From: Pleurocapsa sp. FMAR1 | Lineage (GTDB): Bacteria; Cyanobacteriota; Cyanobacteriia; Cyanobacteriales; Xenococcaceae | Assembly: GCF_963665995.1 (NCBI RefSeq) | Contig: NZ_OY762512.1 | Location: 1,736,001-1,800,000, forward strand | Length of the DNA: 64,000 nucleotides | Direction of reading: 5' to 3' | Shown: piece by piece, positions 36,057 to 45,588 of the stretch | Numbering within the stretch: the stretch's first letter is position 1 | Layout: each line of letters begins with the position of its first letter | Notes under the pieces: generated by a model | The model's input: the letters and a program-made list of their open reading frames with translations, nothing else | The model's database searches: none | Told to the model about the DNA's origin: nothing | Program-made: the position numbers and the translations under genes

Positions 36057-36902
36057 TTATCGAGTTAAAGGGGTATGCTGATATAAATCGTAGCGATCGC
36101 CATGTTCTAAGATATGCAGCCTCAGATTATGCAGGCTCAAAGGCTCGTTTCCCTGTACTTTTTCTAAATTAGTGTGAGTCATTTCTCGTGCATCAACAAT
36201 GGTGACTGTACCTTTGCCAATTACCTGCATTGTGTCGTCATTTTCAAACATGGCGCAGGTGTCTTCATCAATACCAATTCCTAAAAGACTAGGATGGAGA
36301 GCAATTGCACTCAAAAGCCTTGCCAAACGATTACGATTATAAAAGTGTTGATCTACCAAGACTTCTGGAATAATACTTAAGCCTGTGGACATATCCACTA
36401 AAGCACGGTTGGGAGATTCGGCACTACTTCCGCCTGAGATCATATGATGACCCATCACCGCTGCCCCTGCACTAGTTCCCGCTAAACTAATTTTTCTCTG
36501 CTGGGCTTTGGCAATAATTTGATTCATCAAGGAAGTACCAGCAAGCAAACTACAAAGGCGAAGCTGATCTCCACCAGTCAGAAAAATTCCCGTGCAGTTC
36601 TCGACAAAATTAAGATAAACTAAATCATCTGCTCCATCGCGATCGCGCACATCTAAAACTTTAATCTCTTTTGCTCCCATCTCGCCAAAAAGTCGATGGT
36701 AGCGTTCGCCAATTAAATTTGGTTCTCTAGATGCACAAGGAACAACGCCTATAATGGCATCTGTTCCTCCTGAACGATTAAAAAAAGTTTGTAGTATTTG
36801 TTTGCCGTGTACTTTATCTTCAGCACCGCCAATGACTAAAATAGCGTTTTTGGTCGATTGTGAAGAGTCGATAATGTAATTTTTTACTTCAGTATTGATC
36901 AT
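36057..36902 (-). CDS. cphB: Cyanophycinase
   Basis: Serine hydrolase (peptidase family S51) that cleaves cyanophycin to beta-Asp-Arg dipeptides. 281 residues. Early part AILVIGGAEDKVHGKQIL and the nucleophile-elbow motif LAGTSAGAAVMG, in which the Ser in GTSAG is catalytic. LVDQHFYNRNRLARLL is a family signature. It precedes cphA on the minus strand (cphB first in the transcript), with a GC-rich repeat cluster in the 450-base gap. Confidence 0.96.
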   Translation of the reverse strand: MINTEVKNYIIDSSQSTKNAILVIGGAEDKVHGKQILQTFFNRSGGTDAIIGVVPCASREPNLIGERYHRLFGEMGAKEIKVLDVRDRDGADDLVYLNFVENCTGIFLTGGDQLRLCSLLAGTSLMNQIIAKAQQRKISLAGTSAGAAVMGHHMISGGSSAESPNRALVDMSTGLSIIPEVLVDQHFYNRNRLARLLSAIALHPSLLGIGIDEDTCAMFENDDTMQVIGKGTVTIVDAREMTHTNLEKVQGNEPLSLHNLRLHILEHGDRYDLYQHTPLTR

Positions 36903-37060
36903 AATTGAATTTGCGGACAGGAGATAAACCCTTGACTAATGCTGATCGTAACGACACTGACGATTTACTGCTGTGTCAAAAACTACTTAACTCCTGTAAG
37001 TTATAAAGCTTAAACTCAGACCCTATTAGTTAGTATTTTCTCTTAATTCTATTAATTATC

Positions 37061-37756
37061 GTGCGTTTTGATATTATCACTCTTTTTCCCGACTTTTTCG
37101 CTTCTCCTCTCAATACCAGTTTACTAGGTAAAGCGATCGCCAAAGAAATTGCTACGGTTAATTTGATAAATCCTCGTGACTTTACTACAGACAAGCATCA
37201 CAAGGTAGATGACATTACCTATGGCGGGGGTGTAGGAATGTTGCTTAAGCCTGAACCAATGTTCGCGGCAGTAGAATCTCTACCAGTTTTGCCTCAGCGA
37301 GAAATTATTCTCATGACCCCTCAAGGACAGCCTATGAGTCAACCTCTACTCAAAGATTTAGCTAGCAATTATCAGCAGCTAGTAATTATCTGTGGACACT
37401 ATGAAGGAGTAGATGAAAGAATAAGGCAGCACTTAGTAACAAAAGAAGTATCTTTGGGCGATTTTGTCCTAACCTGTGGCGAAATTCCTGCTCTTACTTT
37501 AATTAATGGCGTAGTTCGTTTGTTACCTGGAACAGTAGGTAAAGTAGAGTCTCTTAAAGCAGAAAGTTTTGAAACCGATTTATTAGACTATCCTCAATAT
37601 ACTAGACCCGCCGAGTATCGAGGCTGGCAAGTCCCAGAAGTACTGCGGTCTGGTAATCATAAATTAATCGACGAGTGGCGTAAAGATCGGCAGATTGAGC
37701 GTACTCGCGATCGCCGTCCCGATCTCTGGCAAAAATGGCGCAATAGCAAACAATAA
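37061..37756 (+). CDS. trmD: tRNA (guanine-N1)-methyltransferase
   Basis: Methylates G37 in tRNAs reading codons with G in the anticodon's 3' neighbour, preventing frameshifting. 231 residues, SPOUT knot fold: IITLFPDFF at the start, YGGGVGMLLKPEPMF, GHYEGVDERI, and the knot segment GDFVLTCGEIPALTLINGVVRLLPG. Start: GTG at 37061 (GTG CGT TTT), matching the family N-terminus VRFDIITLFP. It is divergent from cphB with a short gap. Confidence 0.96.
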   Translation: MRFDIITLFPDFFASPLNTSLLGKAIAKEIATVNLINPRDFTTDKHHKVDDITYGGGVGMLLKPEPMFAAVESLPVLPQREIILMTPQGQPMSQPLLKDLASNYQQLVIICGHYEGVDERIRQHLVTKEVSLGDFVLTCGEIPALTLINGVVRLLPGTVGKVESLKAESFETDLLDYPQYTRPAEYRGWQVPEVLRSGNHKLIDEWRKDRQIERTRDRRPDLWQKWRNSKQ

Positions 37757-37938
37757 AAACAATAATAAGTATTTAAGCTCAATGTTGTTCGTTTTAGTAG
37801 AACCAAAATTTAAGAGGAAGTAGCAAACTATTCCAGGTTTTGACCCTAGCCTCAAAACATTATTTTACTTGGGGCGTGTCATCATTTTCAACAACCTTAC
37901 AGCTCAGATCTGCATTTTTTTGTTAGGCAATTGAGCCT

Positions 37939-38583
37939 TTAAATCTTACGAAGAACGACATCATTATACATTCGTCCTTGAAGTGCGAAATATATAAGTT
38001 CAAAATCATGCTCTAGACAAAATTCATTGACAGCCTCAATTACTCCATATTTTGCCAATCCTAAAGCCCCAAAAAAAATGTAATCGTTCATCGCTATCAA
38101 ACCATCAGGCTTTAGCTTTAATTGTGTAGCATTCAAATCTCTCTTTACTCCTTCATAGGAATGATCTCCATCAATATAAACCCAGTCAAAATAATTATCT
38201 GGCATTGACATAATAGTTTCAGATGAGTTGCCAAGATGCACAGCAACTGTTCCGTTTGATATATCCTGAGCAAATTTGCGCTCGGCAATTTTTATGGCAG
38301 CGTCATCAATATCAATTAAATGCAATTTTTTTGGTTGCACTATTTTAAGAATTTTGTCTGAAAAGTCACACTTCCAAATACCTATCTCTGCACAAGTTGC
38401 ATTCTTTGGCATATATTCGAGCATTTTGTCTCGATTTTCCACTAGCCTACAGTTGAGAATGTGTTTTGCTTGGAGAGGTTTAGCTGGTGGTAGCATTGCT
38501 CTTCGTTGTTCCACTGTGGAATTTACCAAGAAGTTAATCCTGGTTATCTTTTTTGCCAATTTACGAAACTGGTTTGTGATCAT
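37939..38583 (-). CDS. Class I SAM-dependent methyltransferase
   Basis: A 214-residue methyltransferase of the Methyltransf_24 type. The SAM-binding motif I appears as [18 protein letters not shown], motif II as KLHLIDID, and the post-motif [19 protein letters not shown] is typical of enzymes acting on sugars or small molecules. The N-terminal 40 residues are basic and may be a tail. It is part of a small accessory cluster with an FkbM methyltransferase and a GT2 gene. Substrate unknown. Confidence 0.8.
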   Translation of the reverse strand: MITNQFRKLAKKITRINFLVNSTVEQRRAMLPPAKPLQAKHILNCRLVENRDKMLEYMPKNATCAEIGIWKCDFSDKILKIVQPKKLHLIDIDDAAIKIAERKFAQDISNGTVAVHLGNSSETIMSMPDNYFDWVYIDGDHSYEGVKRDLNATQLKLKPDGLIAMNDYIFFGALGLAKYGVIEAVNEFCLEHDFELIYFALQGRMYNDVVLRKI

Positions 38584-38922
38584 GAAAAATTTTTATTATA
38601 TTTAATGCAGCTACAATTACTACTCAAAGAGTAAGCGATTTTAAGATAGCTGTAAGGAGCATTGTTGGGAATAGCTAAGGCGATCGCCTAAATTATTTCG
38701 AGCCAACTTTCCCTTATTCTCAGCCTGAGATGATTACAACCTAGAGAAGAAGAGATTAGATAATGTACTGGCGATCGCTATATTATCATTACGCCCCTGC
38801 AATATAATCTTACCGATGCGGTTATAGTTAAGCATCTTTACGCTCAAAAGTTTTTTAGGTAATCAGCACGACAGAACAGGTGCTGGAGGTAATCATGCCT
38901 TCATAATATTAAGAATTAAGCT
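38584..38922. other. 339-base intergenic region, nothing recognised
   Basis: Between two divergent methyltransferase genes, so it should carry both promoters. Two HIP1-type sites. No coding frame or RNA gene seen. Confidence 0.4.
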
Positions 38923-39750
38923 ATGGATTTCAAAACCAAGTTAAAAGCCATGACTATGAAGTTTACCAGGAAATCACTTGGTAAATATGCTTTTGCTGTT
39001 CTTGCTAGAACAGACAGTGGAATATTTGCTGTCGATCCAGAAGATCTAGCCGTTGGGCGCAGTTTGCTAAGGCATGGGAATTGGTGCAATGAAGAGTATG
39101 CTCAAATTAGTCAATATGTCAGTAACCATAGCAGCGTTTTATTCGTTGGTGCGCACATTGGCTCATTAGTTGTTCCAATTGCTAAAAATTGTGGCAAAGT
39201 CGTAGCAATTGAGGCAAACCCAAATACTTTTGAATTACTAAAAATAAACATCACCCTCAATCAACTAAATAACTGCGAGTTACTTAATGTTGCTGCTAAT
39301 GATAAAGTCGAAAGTTTACCATTTTTGCTTAATAAGCTGAACTCAGGAGGAAGTAAACGAGAACCAAAGGTAAAGAAAGAAATGTACTATTATGACAACC
39401 CTGATTACGTCAAGGTTGAGGCAGTTCCTCTAGATGATCGATTAAACGCAAGTTGCTATGACCTGATTGTTATGGATATTGAAGGATCTGAATATTTTGC
39501 ATTGAAAGGAATGCAAAGAATATTAAGCTGTTCAAAAATATTACAGATCGAATTTGTTCCGCACCATTTAAAGTATGTGAGCGGGGTAGGAGTAGATGAT
39601 TACTTAGGCTTAATTAGTCCTTATTTCGATCGGTTGTATATACCTTCTAAAAAAATTACGATTGGCAAATCTGAATTTGAAGCTACTTTGACAACTATGT
39701 TCAATAAGAATGAAGAAGATGATGGGATTATCTTTCAAAAGACTAGATGA
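38923..39750 (+). CDS. FkbM-family methyltransferase
   Basis: A 275-residue protein of the FkbM group. SSVLFVGAHIGSLVVPIAKNCGKVVAIEANP is the SAM-binding motif region (the canonical VGAN replaced by VGAH), NINxxxN-like segment KINITLNQLNN, and the family marker LIVMDIEGSEYFALKGMQRIL with the conserved DIEG. FkbM enzymes O-methylate sugars or polyketide-like substrates; here, close to a GT2 gene, a glycan substrate is possible. N-terminal 45 residues are poorly conserved. Gene-specific promoter in the preceding 339 bases. Confidence 0.82.
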   Translation: MDFKTKLKAMTMKFTRKSLGKYAFAVLARTDSGIFAVDPEDLAVGRSLLRHGNWCNEEYAQISQYVSNHSSVLFVGAHIGSLVVPIAKNCGKVVAIEANPNTFELLKINITLNQLNNCELLNVAANDKVESLPFLLNKLNSGGSKREPKVKKEMYYYDNPDYVKVEAVPLDDRLNASCYDLIVMDIEGSEYFALKGMQRILSCSKILQIEFVPHHLKYVSGVGVDDYLGLISPYFDRLYIPSKKITIGKSEFEATLTTMFNKNEEDDGIIFQKTR

Positions 39751-39869
39751 CAGTTAAACATTGAGCATTTTTTCATTGATAAATGCGCGTTTGCTAAATG
39801 TTTAATGACCTTGAAAAATGGCTATAAATTTTAAACTACAGTGCAAAAAATCAAGGTAATGCTAAACAG

Positions 39870-40727
39870 TTAATGAAGAATTCTTATTCGCCAATAATTA
39901 TAAAAACCAGTTAGCTTTCCCCAACCCTGGTGAGGTTTAATTACAACCAATCTTAAGGTGTTAAGCAAAATTCTGATATTAGTTATAATAAAAGTTGAAT
40001 AGTTGCCATGCTTTTCGATGTGAATAAGATAGCTATGGGTAATATGCTTGTACTTTTGAAATATATTGCGATTAGTGATAGAAGTCGCATCGTGTACAAT
40101 TTCTATTAAAGGAGTTACGGCTATTTGATGTCCTTGCAGACCATAGCGCAGACAAAAATCTAAATCTTCGTAATATAAAAAATAGCGATCGCAAAATTGA
40201 GGACATTGGGAAAAGTTTTTACAGTTAATCAACAAACTACAGCCGCTTACCCAATCAGTTTTGATATAGTCTTGGCTTAAATCGTTTGGCAATGTATTGA
40301 TAATCTTTATAGCAGCACTACCAGAGGTGAATGTTCCTCCAGCAGAAGTTATTTCTCCTGCCGAATCAATTACTGTAGTTCCCAAAATTGAGATTTCAGA
40401 GTGCTTTTCAAAAAAAGGTAAAATGGTTTTAACAACTTCTTGTTCAAAGTAGGCATCAGGATTAATTAACCAAACAATAGCTTGATCATTTTGATTATTA
40501 ATCCAATTCAAACCTACATTACAGGCTTTTCCAAAACCCAGATTACAATTAGCTTCTATTATTTTTAAATGCTGGTCATCTAGTTTTAACAACTCTCGAT
40601 CTTCAGGAGAATTATTAACAACAACTACCTGATATTTATCATTATCTTGTTCGGGCAAAGATTCGAGTAAGCGAGCAAGCAAACTACTGGAATTGTAATT
40701 AACTGTTAAAAAATAAAGATTAACCAT
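39870..40727 (-). CDS. Family 2 glycosyltransferase
   Basis: A 285-residue GT-A fold transferase resembling rhamnosyltransferases. The start FLTVNYNSSSLLARLLESLPEQ and VVVVNNSPED are the nucleotide-sugar binding part; NLGFGKACNVGLNWI and VWLINPDAYFE (the DxD-type position, here NPDA) follow. LYYEDLDFCLRYGLQGHQI is the catalytic acidic region. The C-terminus is basic and lacks a membrane helix. Acts probably in surface polysaccharide or glycolipid synthesis; the exact sugar is unknown. It is convergent with the FkbM gene. Confidence 0.85.
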   Translation of the reverse strand: MVNLYFLTVNYNSSSLLARLLESLPEQDNDKYQVVVVNNSPEDRELLKLDDQHLKIIEANCNLGFGKACNVGLNWINNQNDQAIVWLINPDAYFEQEVVKTILPFFEKHSEISILGTTVIDSAGEITSAGGTFTSGSAAIKIINTLPNDLSQDYIKTDWVSGCSLLINCKNFSQCPQFCDRYFLYYEDLDFCLRYGLQGHQIAVTPLIEIVHDATSITNRNIFQKYKHITHSYLIHIEKHGNYSTFIITNIRILLNTLRLVVIKPHQGWGKLTGFYNYWRIRILH

Positions 40728-40810
40728 AATTTAATTTTTAAAAATGAATATAATTTTGATAGTTGCCTAATTGTCATCCATGAGTTCTAGGCGTAAGAGA
40801 AGATTACAAT

Positions 40811-41995
40811 ATGAGAGATAAATCCCTGGGCGTGGAATATGCTGCTTGCACCCTCGACAGTCGCTTTATGTCGGTGAAACCGTCCACCGCGCTGTCTCGC
40901 AAAGCAGCATTTCCGCCCACTAAAAAAGTTTTGATAATTGGAGGCTGTGGCAGAATTGGTAATAGTGTTGCCCAGGATATTGCCAACCATACTGACGCAG
41001 AAGTTACTATAACCTCTCGTAATCCTCAACAGGTTAATTCTCCTTTTCAATTTCTAGCTTTAGATTTGGCAGATCGAGAACAGCTAGAAAAAGCGATCGC
41101 CTCAAAAGATTTGGTAGTTCACTGTGCAGGCCCTTTTCACCATCGAGACGGTAGAGTGTTAAAGACTTGTATTGAAGCAGGGATAGATTATATTGACGTG
41201 AGCGATCATCGCTCTTTTTATGAACGGGTAATCAAATATAATGATAGAGCGATCGCATCTGGAGTCACAGCCATACTTAATACGGGCATTTTTCCTGGTA
41301 TTTCTAACAGTATGGTCAAGCAGGGTATTGAACAATTTGATCGACCTCAGAAGATCCATTTAAGCTATGTAGTAGAAGGATCGGGGGGTGCAGGATTAAC
41401 CGTGATGCGAACTACCTTCTTAGGCTTAAAAAACAAATTCTCTGCCTGGATCAATGGTAAATGGCAGAATACCCTACCCTACACCGAAAGAGAAATGATT
41501 GAGTTTCCTCAGCCCTATGGCAAGACAGGGGTCTATTGGTTTGATATGCCAGAAACCTATACTTTTGCCGATTCTTTTGCTGTAGATACCGTAATTACCA
41601 AATTTGGCTCAATTCCTGACTGGTATAACCATTTAACCTGGATTACGGCTCATATATTTCCTGAAGCTTGGGTAAGCAGTCCCCAGGGAATCGAATTTTT
41701 CGCTCGCGTTAGCTATCTGATGACCAAGGTTACAGATAAGTTTAGCGGTATTGGCGTGGCAATTCGGGCAGAAATTACGGGAGAAAAAGAGGGCAAACCC
41801 CAGACATACTGCGCCACTATGGTACATGATAATACGGCGATCGCGGCGGGGGCTGGCACAGGTGCGATCGCCGAGCTAATCTTAGAGGGTAAGCTAAAGC
41901 AGCCAGGTATTTATCCTGTAGAACAAGCTTTATCTACTCAATTATTTACAGAAATTATTAACAGCCGTCAAATAAAGATAACTGTCAGTTATTAG
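40811..41995 (+). CDS. Saccharopine dehydrogenase-like NAD(P)-binding protein
   Basis: A 394-residue oxidoreductase-like protein. The Rossmann motif KVLIIGGCGRIGNSVAQDIANH is at about residues 38-59, followed by VVHCAGPFHHR and an open C-terminal domain. It resembles the saccharopine dehydrogenase NADP-binding family seen in cyanobacteria, where the reaction is generally not established. The first 37 residues (including CTLDSRFMSVKPSTALS and RKAAFPPT) come from a GC-rich repeat at 40841-40925 inserted near the original 5' end; the family would normally begin close to KKVLIIGG. If translated, the protein has an unusual extra N-terminus. Confidence 0.82.
   Translation: MRDKSLGVEYAACTLDSRFMSVKPSTALSRKAAFPPTKKVLIIGGCGRIGNSVAQDIANHTDAEVTITSRNPQQVNSPFQFLALDLADREQLEKAIASKDLVVHCAGPFHHRDGRVLKTCIEAGIDYIDVSDHRSFYERVIKYNDRAIASGVTAILNTGIFPGISNSMVKQGIEQFDRPQKIHLSYVVEGSGGAGLTVMRTTFLGLKNKFSAWINGKWQNTLPYTEREMIEFPQPYGKTGVYWFDMPETYTFADSFAVDTVITKFGSIPDWYNHLTWITAHIFPEAWVSSPQGIEFFARVSYLMTKVTDKFSGIGVAIRAEITGEKEGKPQTYCATMVHDNTAIAAGAGTGAIAELILEGKLKQPGIYPVEQALSTQLFTEIINSRQIKITVSY
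40841..40925. repeat. GC-rich modular repeat at the gene 5' end
   Basis: About 85 bases, start ATGCTGCTTGCACCCTCGAC, end CGCCCACTAAA, shared with 29797-29878. The arms GCTGCTTGC near the start and GCAAAGCAGC near the end are partly complementary, giving a potential long hairpin. Reads in-frame as coding sequence of the saccharopine-dehydrogenase-like gene. Confidence 0.7.
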
Positions 41996-42089
41996 GTAGA
42001 TGCGGTTTATATTTAGTTTTTAAAGTTTAAAGTATTCATGCCTAAATCCCTACTAGAATAAATAGGGCAATTTTCTCTTCATCTTCAGC

Positions 42090-43445
42090 ATGGCATCTAC
42101 TCCCAATTCCCGTCAGTTGGCTTTTTTTGCCCTCAAAAATGTTTATCAAAAGAAAGCCTATACTGATGTCGCCCTCAACCGCGTGATTAAATCTATGGGT
42201 AAATCGACTGAGATTAGCCAGACAGACAGAGGCTTTGCCTGTGAATTGGTTTATGGTATTGTGCGTCGTCAGCGAACTTTGGACGCTCTAATTGATTTAC
42301 TAGGTAAGAAAAAAGCAGCGCAACAACCTCCAGATTTACGGATTATTCTCCACCTGGGTTTGTATCAGTTACGGTATCTAAATCGCATTCCTACTTCAGC
42401 AGCAGTTAATACTAGCGTGGAATTGGCTAAAGCTAACGGTATTCCTAGGCTTAGTGGCGTAGTTAACGGGTTATTGCGGGGTTATGTACGTAAAGCTGAA
42501 TCTAGAGATCCTCTGCAACTACCAGATAATCCAATAACCAGATTGGGCATACAACATAGCTTTCCTGACTGGATAGTAGAGACTTGGTTAGAGCAATTAC
42601 CCATTGAAGAAGTAAATCGATTACTTGCTTGGTTTAATCAGTCTCCCAAAATTGATCTGAGGGTAAATATTCTCCAAACTACCATTGAAGAAGTAGAAAG
42701 CGCATTTAAAGCTGCGGATATTTCTATAAATCGCATCCCAGGATTACCTCAAGGGTTGAGACTAGAAAGCGCGGGTGCGGTTACAGATTTACCAGGCTAC
42801 AAACAAGGATGGTGGGTAATTCAAGACAGTAGCGCGCAGTTGGTGACGCATTTACTTGACCCTCAGCCTGGAGAGACGATAATTGACGCTTGTGCTGCAC
42901 CTGGAGGCAAAACTACCCATATAGCCGAATTAATGGGGGATAATGGTCATATTATAGCTGGCGATCGCGCTGCTAAACGCCTAAATAAAGTTAGAGAAAA
43001 CGCTGCACGCCTACATTTACAGTCTATTCAAATCGAAGTGGGAGATAGTTGCGACAAGAGTGAATTTGCGAATATAGCCGACAGGGTACTTTTAGATGCC
43101 CCTTGTTCGGGTTTAGGCACGCTACACAAACGCCCTGATATTCGCTGGCGACAAACCTCCCAAGCTATTGAAGAACTTTTTGAGTTACAAAGGAAACTAT
43201 TAGAACAGGCTGCTACTTGGGTAAAGCCAAAAGGTATTTTAGTGTATGCCACCTGTACTCTTAATATTTTAGAAAATGAAAAAGTAATACAATCATTTTT
43301 GGAACAACACTCAAACTGGAGTATTCAATCTCCTACTGATGAGATTACCAAAAGCTGGGCAACATCAGAAGGATGGATTAAAGTTTATCCCCATCGTCAT
43401 GATATGGATGGTTTTTTTATGGTGAGATTAGAACGAGGTTTGTGA
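42090..43445 (+). CDS. rsmB: 16S rRNA (cytosine-C5)-methyltransferase RsmB
   Basis: Methylates C967 (E. coli numbering) of 16S rRNA. 451 residues: NusB-like RNA-binding domain (about 1-140, ALNRVIKSMGK...DRGFACELVYGIVRRQRTLD), then the methyltransferase domain with SAM motif IIDACAAPGGKTTHIAEL, catalytic-cysteine motifs LLDAPCSGLGTLHKRPDIRW and LVYATCTLNILENE. Full length. The next gene begins one base after its stop, suggesting translational coupling. Confidence 0.95.
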   Translation: MASTPNSRQLAFFALKNVYQKKAYTDVALNRVIKSMGKSTEISQTDRGFACELVYGIVRRQRTLDALIDLLGKKKAAQQPPDLRIILHLGLYQLRYLNRIPTSAAVNTSVELAKANGIPRLSGVVNGLLRGYVRKAESRDPLQLPDNPITRLGIQHSFPDWIVETWLEQLPIEEVNRLLAWFNQSPKIDLRVNILQTTIEEVESAFKAADISINRIPGLPQGLRLESAGAVTDLPGYKQGWWVIQDSSAQLVTHLLDPQPGETIIDACAAPGGKTTHIAELMGDNGHIIAGDRAAKRLNKVRENAARLHLQSIQIEVGDSCDKSEFANIADRVLLDAPCSGLGTLHKRPDIRWRQTSQAIEELFELQRKLLEQAATWVKPKGILVYATCTLNILENEKVIQSFLEQHSNWSIQSPTDEITKSWATSEGWIKVYPHRHDMDGFFMVRLERGL

Positions 43446-43446
43446 G

Positions 43447-43875
43447 ATGGGTGACAATAAAACTAAGAAAATGAAACAAGTTCTGAAAATTCTGATTGCT
43501 GCTGCTTGGATAGACGGAGTTATTCAACCAGAAGAGCGAGTTTATTTACGTCGTATGGCTAAAGATTTTCAACTAGCTGATGATCCAGAGATCAAGCCTT
43601 TACTATCTGAATTAAGACCAATTCAACCTGTTGAATGTTATCAATGGCTAGATGAATATTTTGGCGAAAATCATTCCCCAGAAGATTATCTGGAATTATT
43701 AGAAAAAATTAGTGGCTTAATCTATAGCGATGGTTATGTAGACGTGAGAGAGGCTAAGTTAATTGAAGCTATTCAAAACTGCAATAACAATCTAGATTGT
43801 CGCAATTCTATCTTTGATAAAATGCTGCGAAAGATTCAGAAGTTATACCGTGCAGCAATTGAACAAAAAGTTTAG
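43447..43875 (+). CDS. TerB-like protein
   Basis: A 142-residue helical protein with TerB-type repeats: LKILIAAAWIDGVIQPEERVYLRRMAKDF, then YLELLEKISGLIYSDGYVDVREAKLIEAI; both have the D-G-x-I/V-x-x-x-E core that may bind metal. Such domains occur in tellurite-resistance TerB and DnaJ-like proteins; in cyanobacteria the role is unknown. ATG lies one base after the rsmB stop, indicating one transcript. Confidence 0.8.
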   Translation: MGDNKTKKMKQVLKILIAAAWIDGVIQPEERVYLRRMAKDFQLADDPEIKPLLSELRPIQPVECYQWLDEYFGENHSPEDYLELLEKISGLIYSDGYVDVREAKLIEAIQNCNNNLDCRNSIFDKMLRKIQKLYRAAIEQKV

Positions 43876-43930
43876 TCATTACCGAATTACTAATTTAGCT
43901 TTCCCTGTAATTGTTTAAATTAAGCGATTA

Positions 43931-45037
43931 TTAGATATGTATGGCGATCGCAATACAGGTTTCGAGATCCGCATCGGTTTTGATTCCTTGAGGATTAATA
44001 TGGGTTGCTGCTGCTTGATAACCTTGGTCTTGTAAAGCTTTGATTAAGTGCGATCGCTTTGGTATATCTATTTTTCCGCGACGACCAATTTCTCCTAATT
44101 TGTAAAAGTAAGGCGGTAGATCGATCTCATCTTTCATTAAACTGAGCAATTCAACAATTTTCTGCCAGCCTAACTGTTGAGCCAAAATTATAAACCGTTC
44201 TATCTGTTGTGGGTTGTGTAATTCACCTAGCCACATTGCACCACTAACGGTTATAGCAGAATTAGAACAGGTGCAGGTAATTTTATTTAATTTACGCCAG
44301 AGAATAGTTTGATAGTTACCACAGCTATGGCAATAGGCGAGAAAACCATAATTGTTGTTAGTTAGATTAGGTTTAGACACTAACCGCATCATCAGACGAT
44401 AAGTTTTCCCTGTAAACAAAGAAAAGACTGGTTCAACTCCTAAACCTTTAGTAGCAGCCTGTTGTTGAGTGCTGCCAATCAATAGTCTTAAAGCCTGTTC
44501 ATGGGCTGCGGGATGAGAACGTGCGATCGCGCCATAAGCCTGAATACTATTTTCTGGTAAATGTCCTGTTAACGTGCGTCCGTCAGTGCTAGTTAGATAC
44601 ATCAAGCCACCAATCTTAGTCGCCCACAGCATAGTACTAAGATAAGGCACAGCACTACCAAAACAATCCACATCAACTAAATCATAATAATCCCGATGTT
44701 CATAGCATTTAAAAAATACTCGATGAGCATCTTGATGAGTAATCTGACAGTGACCAGATGCGATCGCCTGAGATAAATTTTGCTGTAATATAAAACTATT
44801 ATCGGCATTTCCTTCATTTACCCAAACATAGTCAGCATTACTTTCTTGCCAATAACGTAAGCTGCGAATACCACAACCAGCTAAAGCATCCAAAGCCCTC
44901 AGACTTCCGCGATCCTGCTTATAAACCTTGGCAGCCAAAACTCCCAAATCTCGCACCAGCTTACTTTGAGGATTATAAAAAGCCTTTCCCGTTTGAAATT
45001 TTGCTGACTCTTCTTGATACCAATTGGTTTCATTCAC
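43931..45037 (-). CDS. tRNA (guanine26-N2)-dimethyltransferase, Trm1 family
   Basis: A 368-residue SAM enzyme of the Trm1 family, which dimethylates G26 (some also G27) in tRNA and is mainly archaeal and eukaryotic. Early motif FQTGKAFYNPQSKLVRDLGVL, motif I ALDALAGCGIRSLRYW, YDLVDVDCFGSAVPYLS as the catalytic region and LMYLTSTDGRTLTGH. A four-cysteine zinc-like motif occurs near 232-255 (CHSCG and CTCS). It is the last of a five-gene minus-strand run. Family assignment is good; site specificity is inferred. Confidence 0.87.
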   Translation of the reverse strand: MNETNWYQEESAKFQTGKAFYNPQSKLVRDLGVLAAKVYKQDRGSLRALDALAGCGIRSLRYWQESNADYVWVNEGNADNSFILQQNLSQAIASGHCQITHQDAHRVFFKCYEHRDYYDLVDVDCFGSAVPYLSTMLWATKIGGLMYLTSTDGRTLTGHLPENSIQAYGAIARSHPAAHEQALRLLIGSTQQQAATKGLGVEPVFSLFTGKTYRLMMRLVSKPNLTNNNYGFLAYCHSCGNYQTILWRKLNKITCTCSNSAITVSGAMWLGELHNPQQIERFIILAQQLGWQKIVELLSLMKDEIDLPPYFYKLGEIGRRGKIDIPKRSHLIKALQDQGYQAAATHINPQGIKTDADLETCIAIAIHI

Positions 45038-45096
45038 TTAGGATAAAAAATTTTATTTACCGTCCAAAATAAAATTTACTTCTGACCTCTGACCTC

Positions 45097-45528
45097 TTAT
45101 CGTTTACCTTTAACAATCAACTGCCGATCGACCGTCAACAGCAACTCATCAATAATTCTGTTATGAAAATAATGGGGAGGATTCCATTTAACCCATTCAG
45201 AAGCATTATGTTCTGTCATCACAATTTCTAGTTCTTCGCTTACCCAGGCGAAAAAAATAACTAAAGACTTTTCAACTTTGTCTCCGCCAAAACGTCTGTA
45301 TCGAGGGTAATAAATAGTTTTAAACCGAAAATCCAACTCTAAGCAAACCTGTTTTTTAGTGATTCCTGTTTCCTCAAACAATTCTCTTAAAGCGCACTGA
45401 AGTTCAGTTTCCCCAGGTTCAATGTGACCTTTGGGCAAATCATAACGATATGATCTCTTCATCAAGAGAAATGATGGCTGTTTCGTTTGAGTAAAGCAGA
45501 TTACACCGCAAGATTTGACTTTTTCCAT
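45097..45528 (-). CDS. NUDIX hydrolase
   Basis: A 143-residue NUDIX protein. The box GHIEPGETELQCALRELFEETGI matches GX5EX7REUXEEXGU completely. It hydrolyses a nucleoside diphosphate linked to another moiety; in form it resembles diadenosine-polyphosphate-type bacterial hydrolases (SCGVICFT and RYDLPKGHIE). Start chosen at ATG 45528 (MEKVKSCG); a nearby in-frame ATG at 45543 would add five residues. It lies in a minus-strand cluster between DUF952 and Trm1 genes. Confidence 0.85.
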   Translation of the reverse strand: MEKVKSCGVICFTQTKQPSFLLMKRSYRYDLPKGHIEPGETELQCALRELFEETGITKKQVCLELDFRFKTIYYPRYRRFGGDKVEKSLVIFFAWVSEELEIVMTEHNASEWVKWNPPHYFHNRIIDELLLTVDRQLIVKGKR

Positions 45529-45588
45529 GAAGGATGATCGCATTTCTAAGGCGATCGTGATCGAGATAAATATTGTTTATCCCATAAT

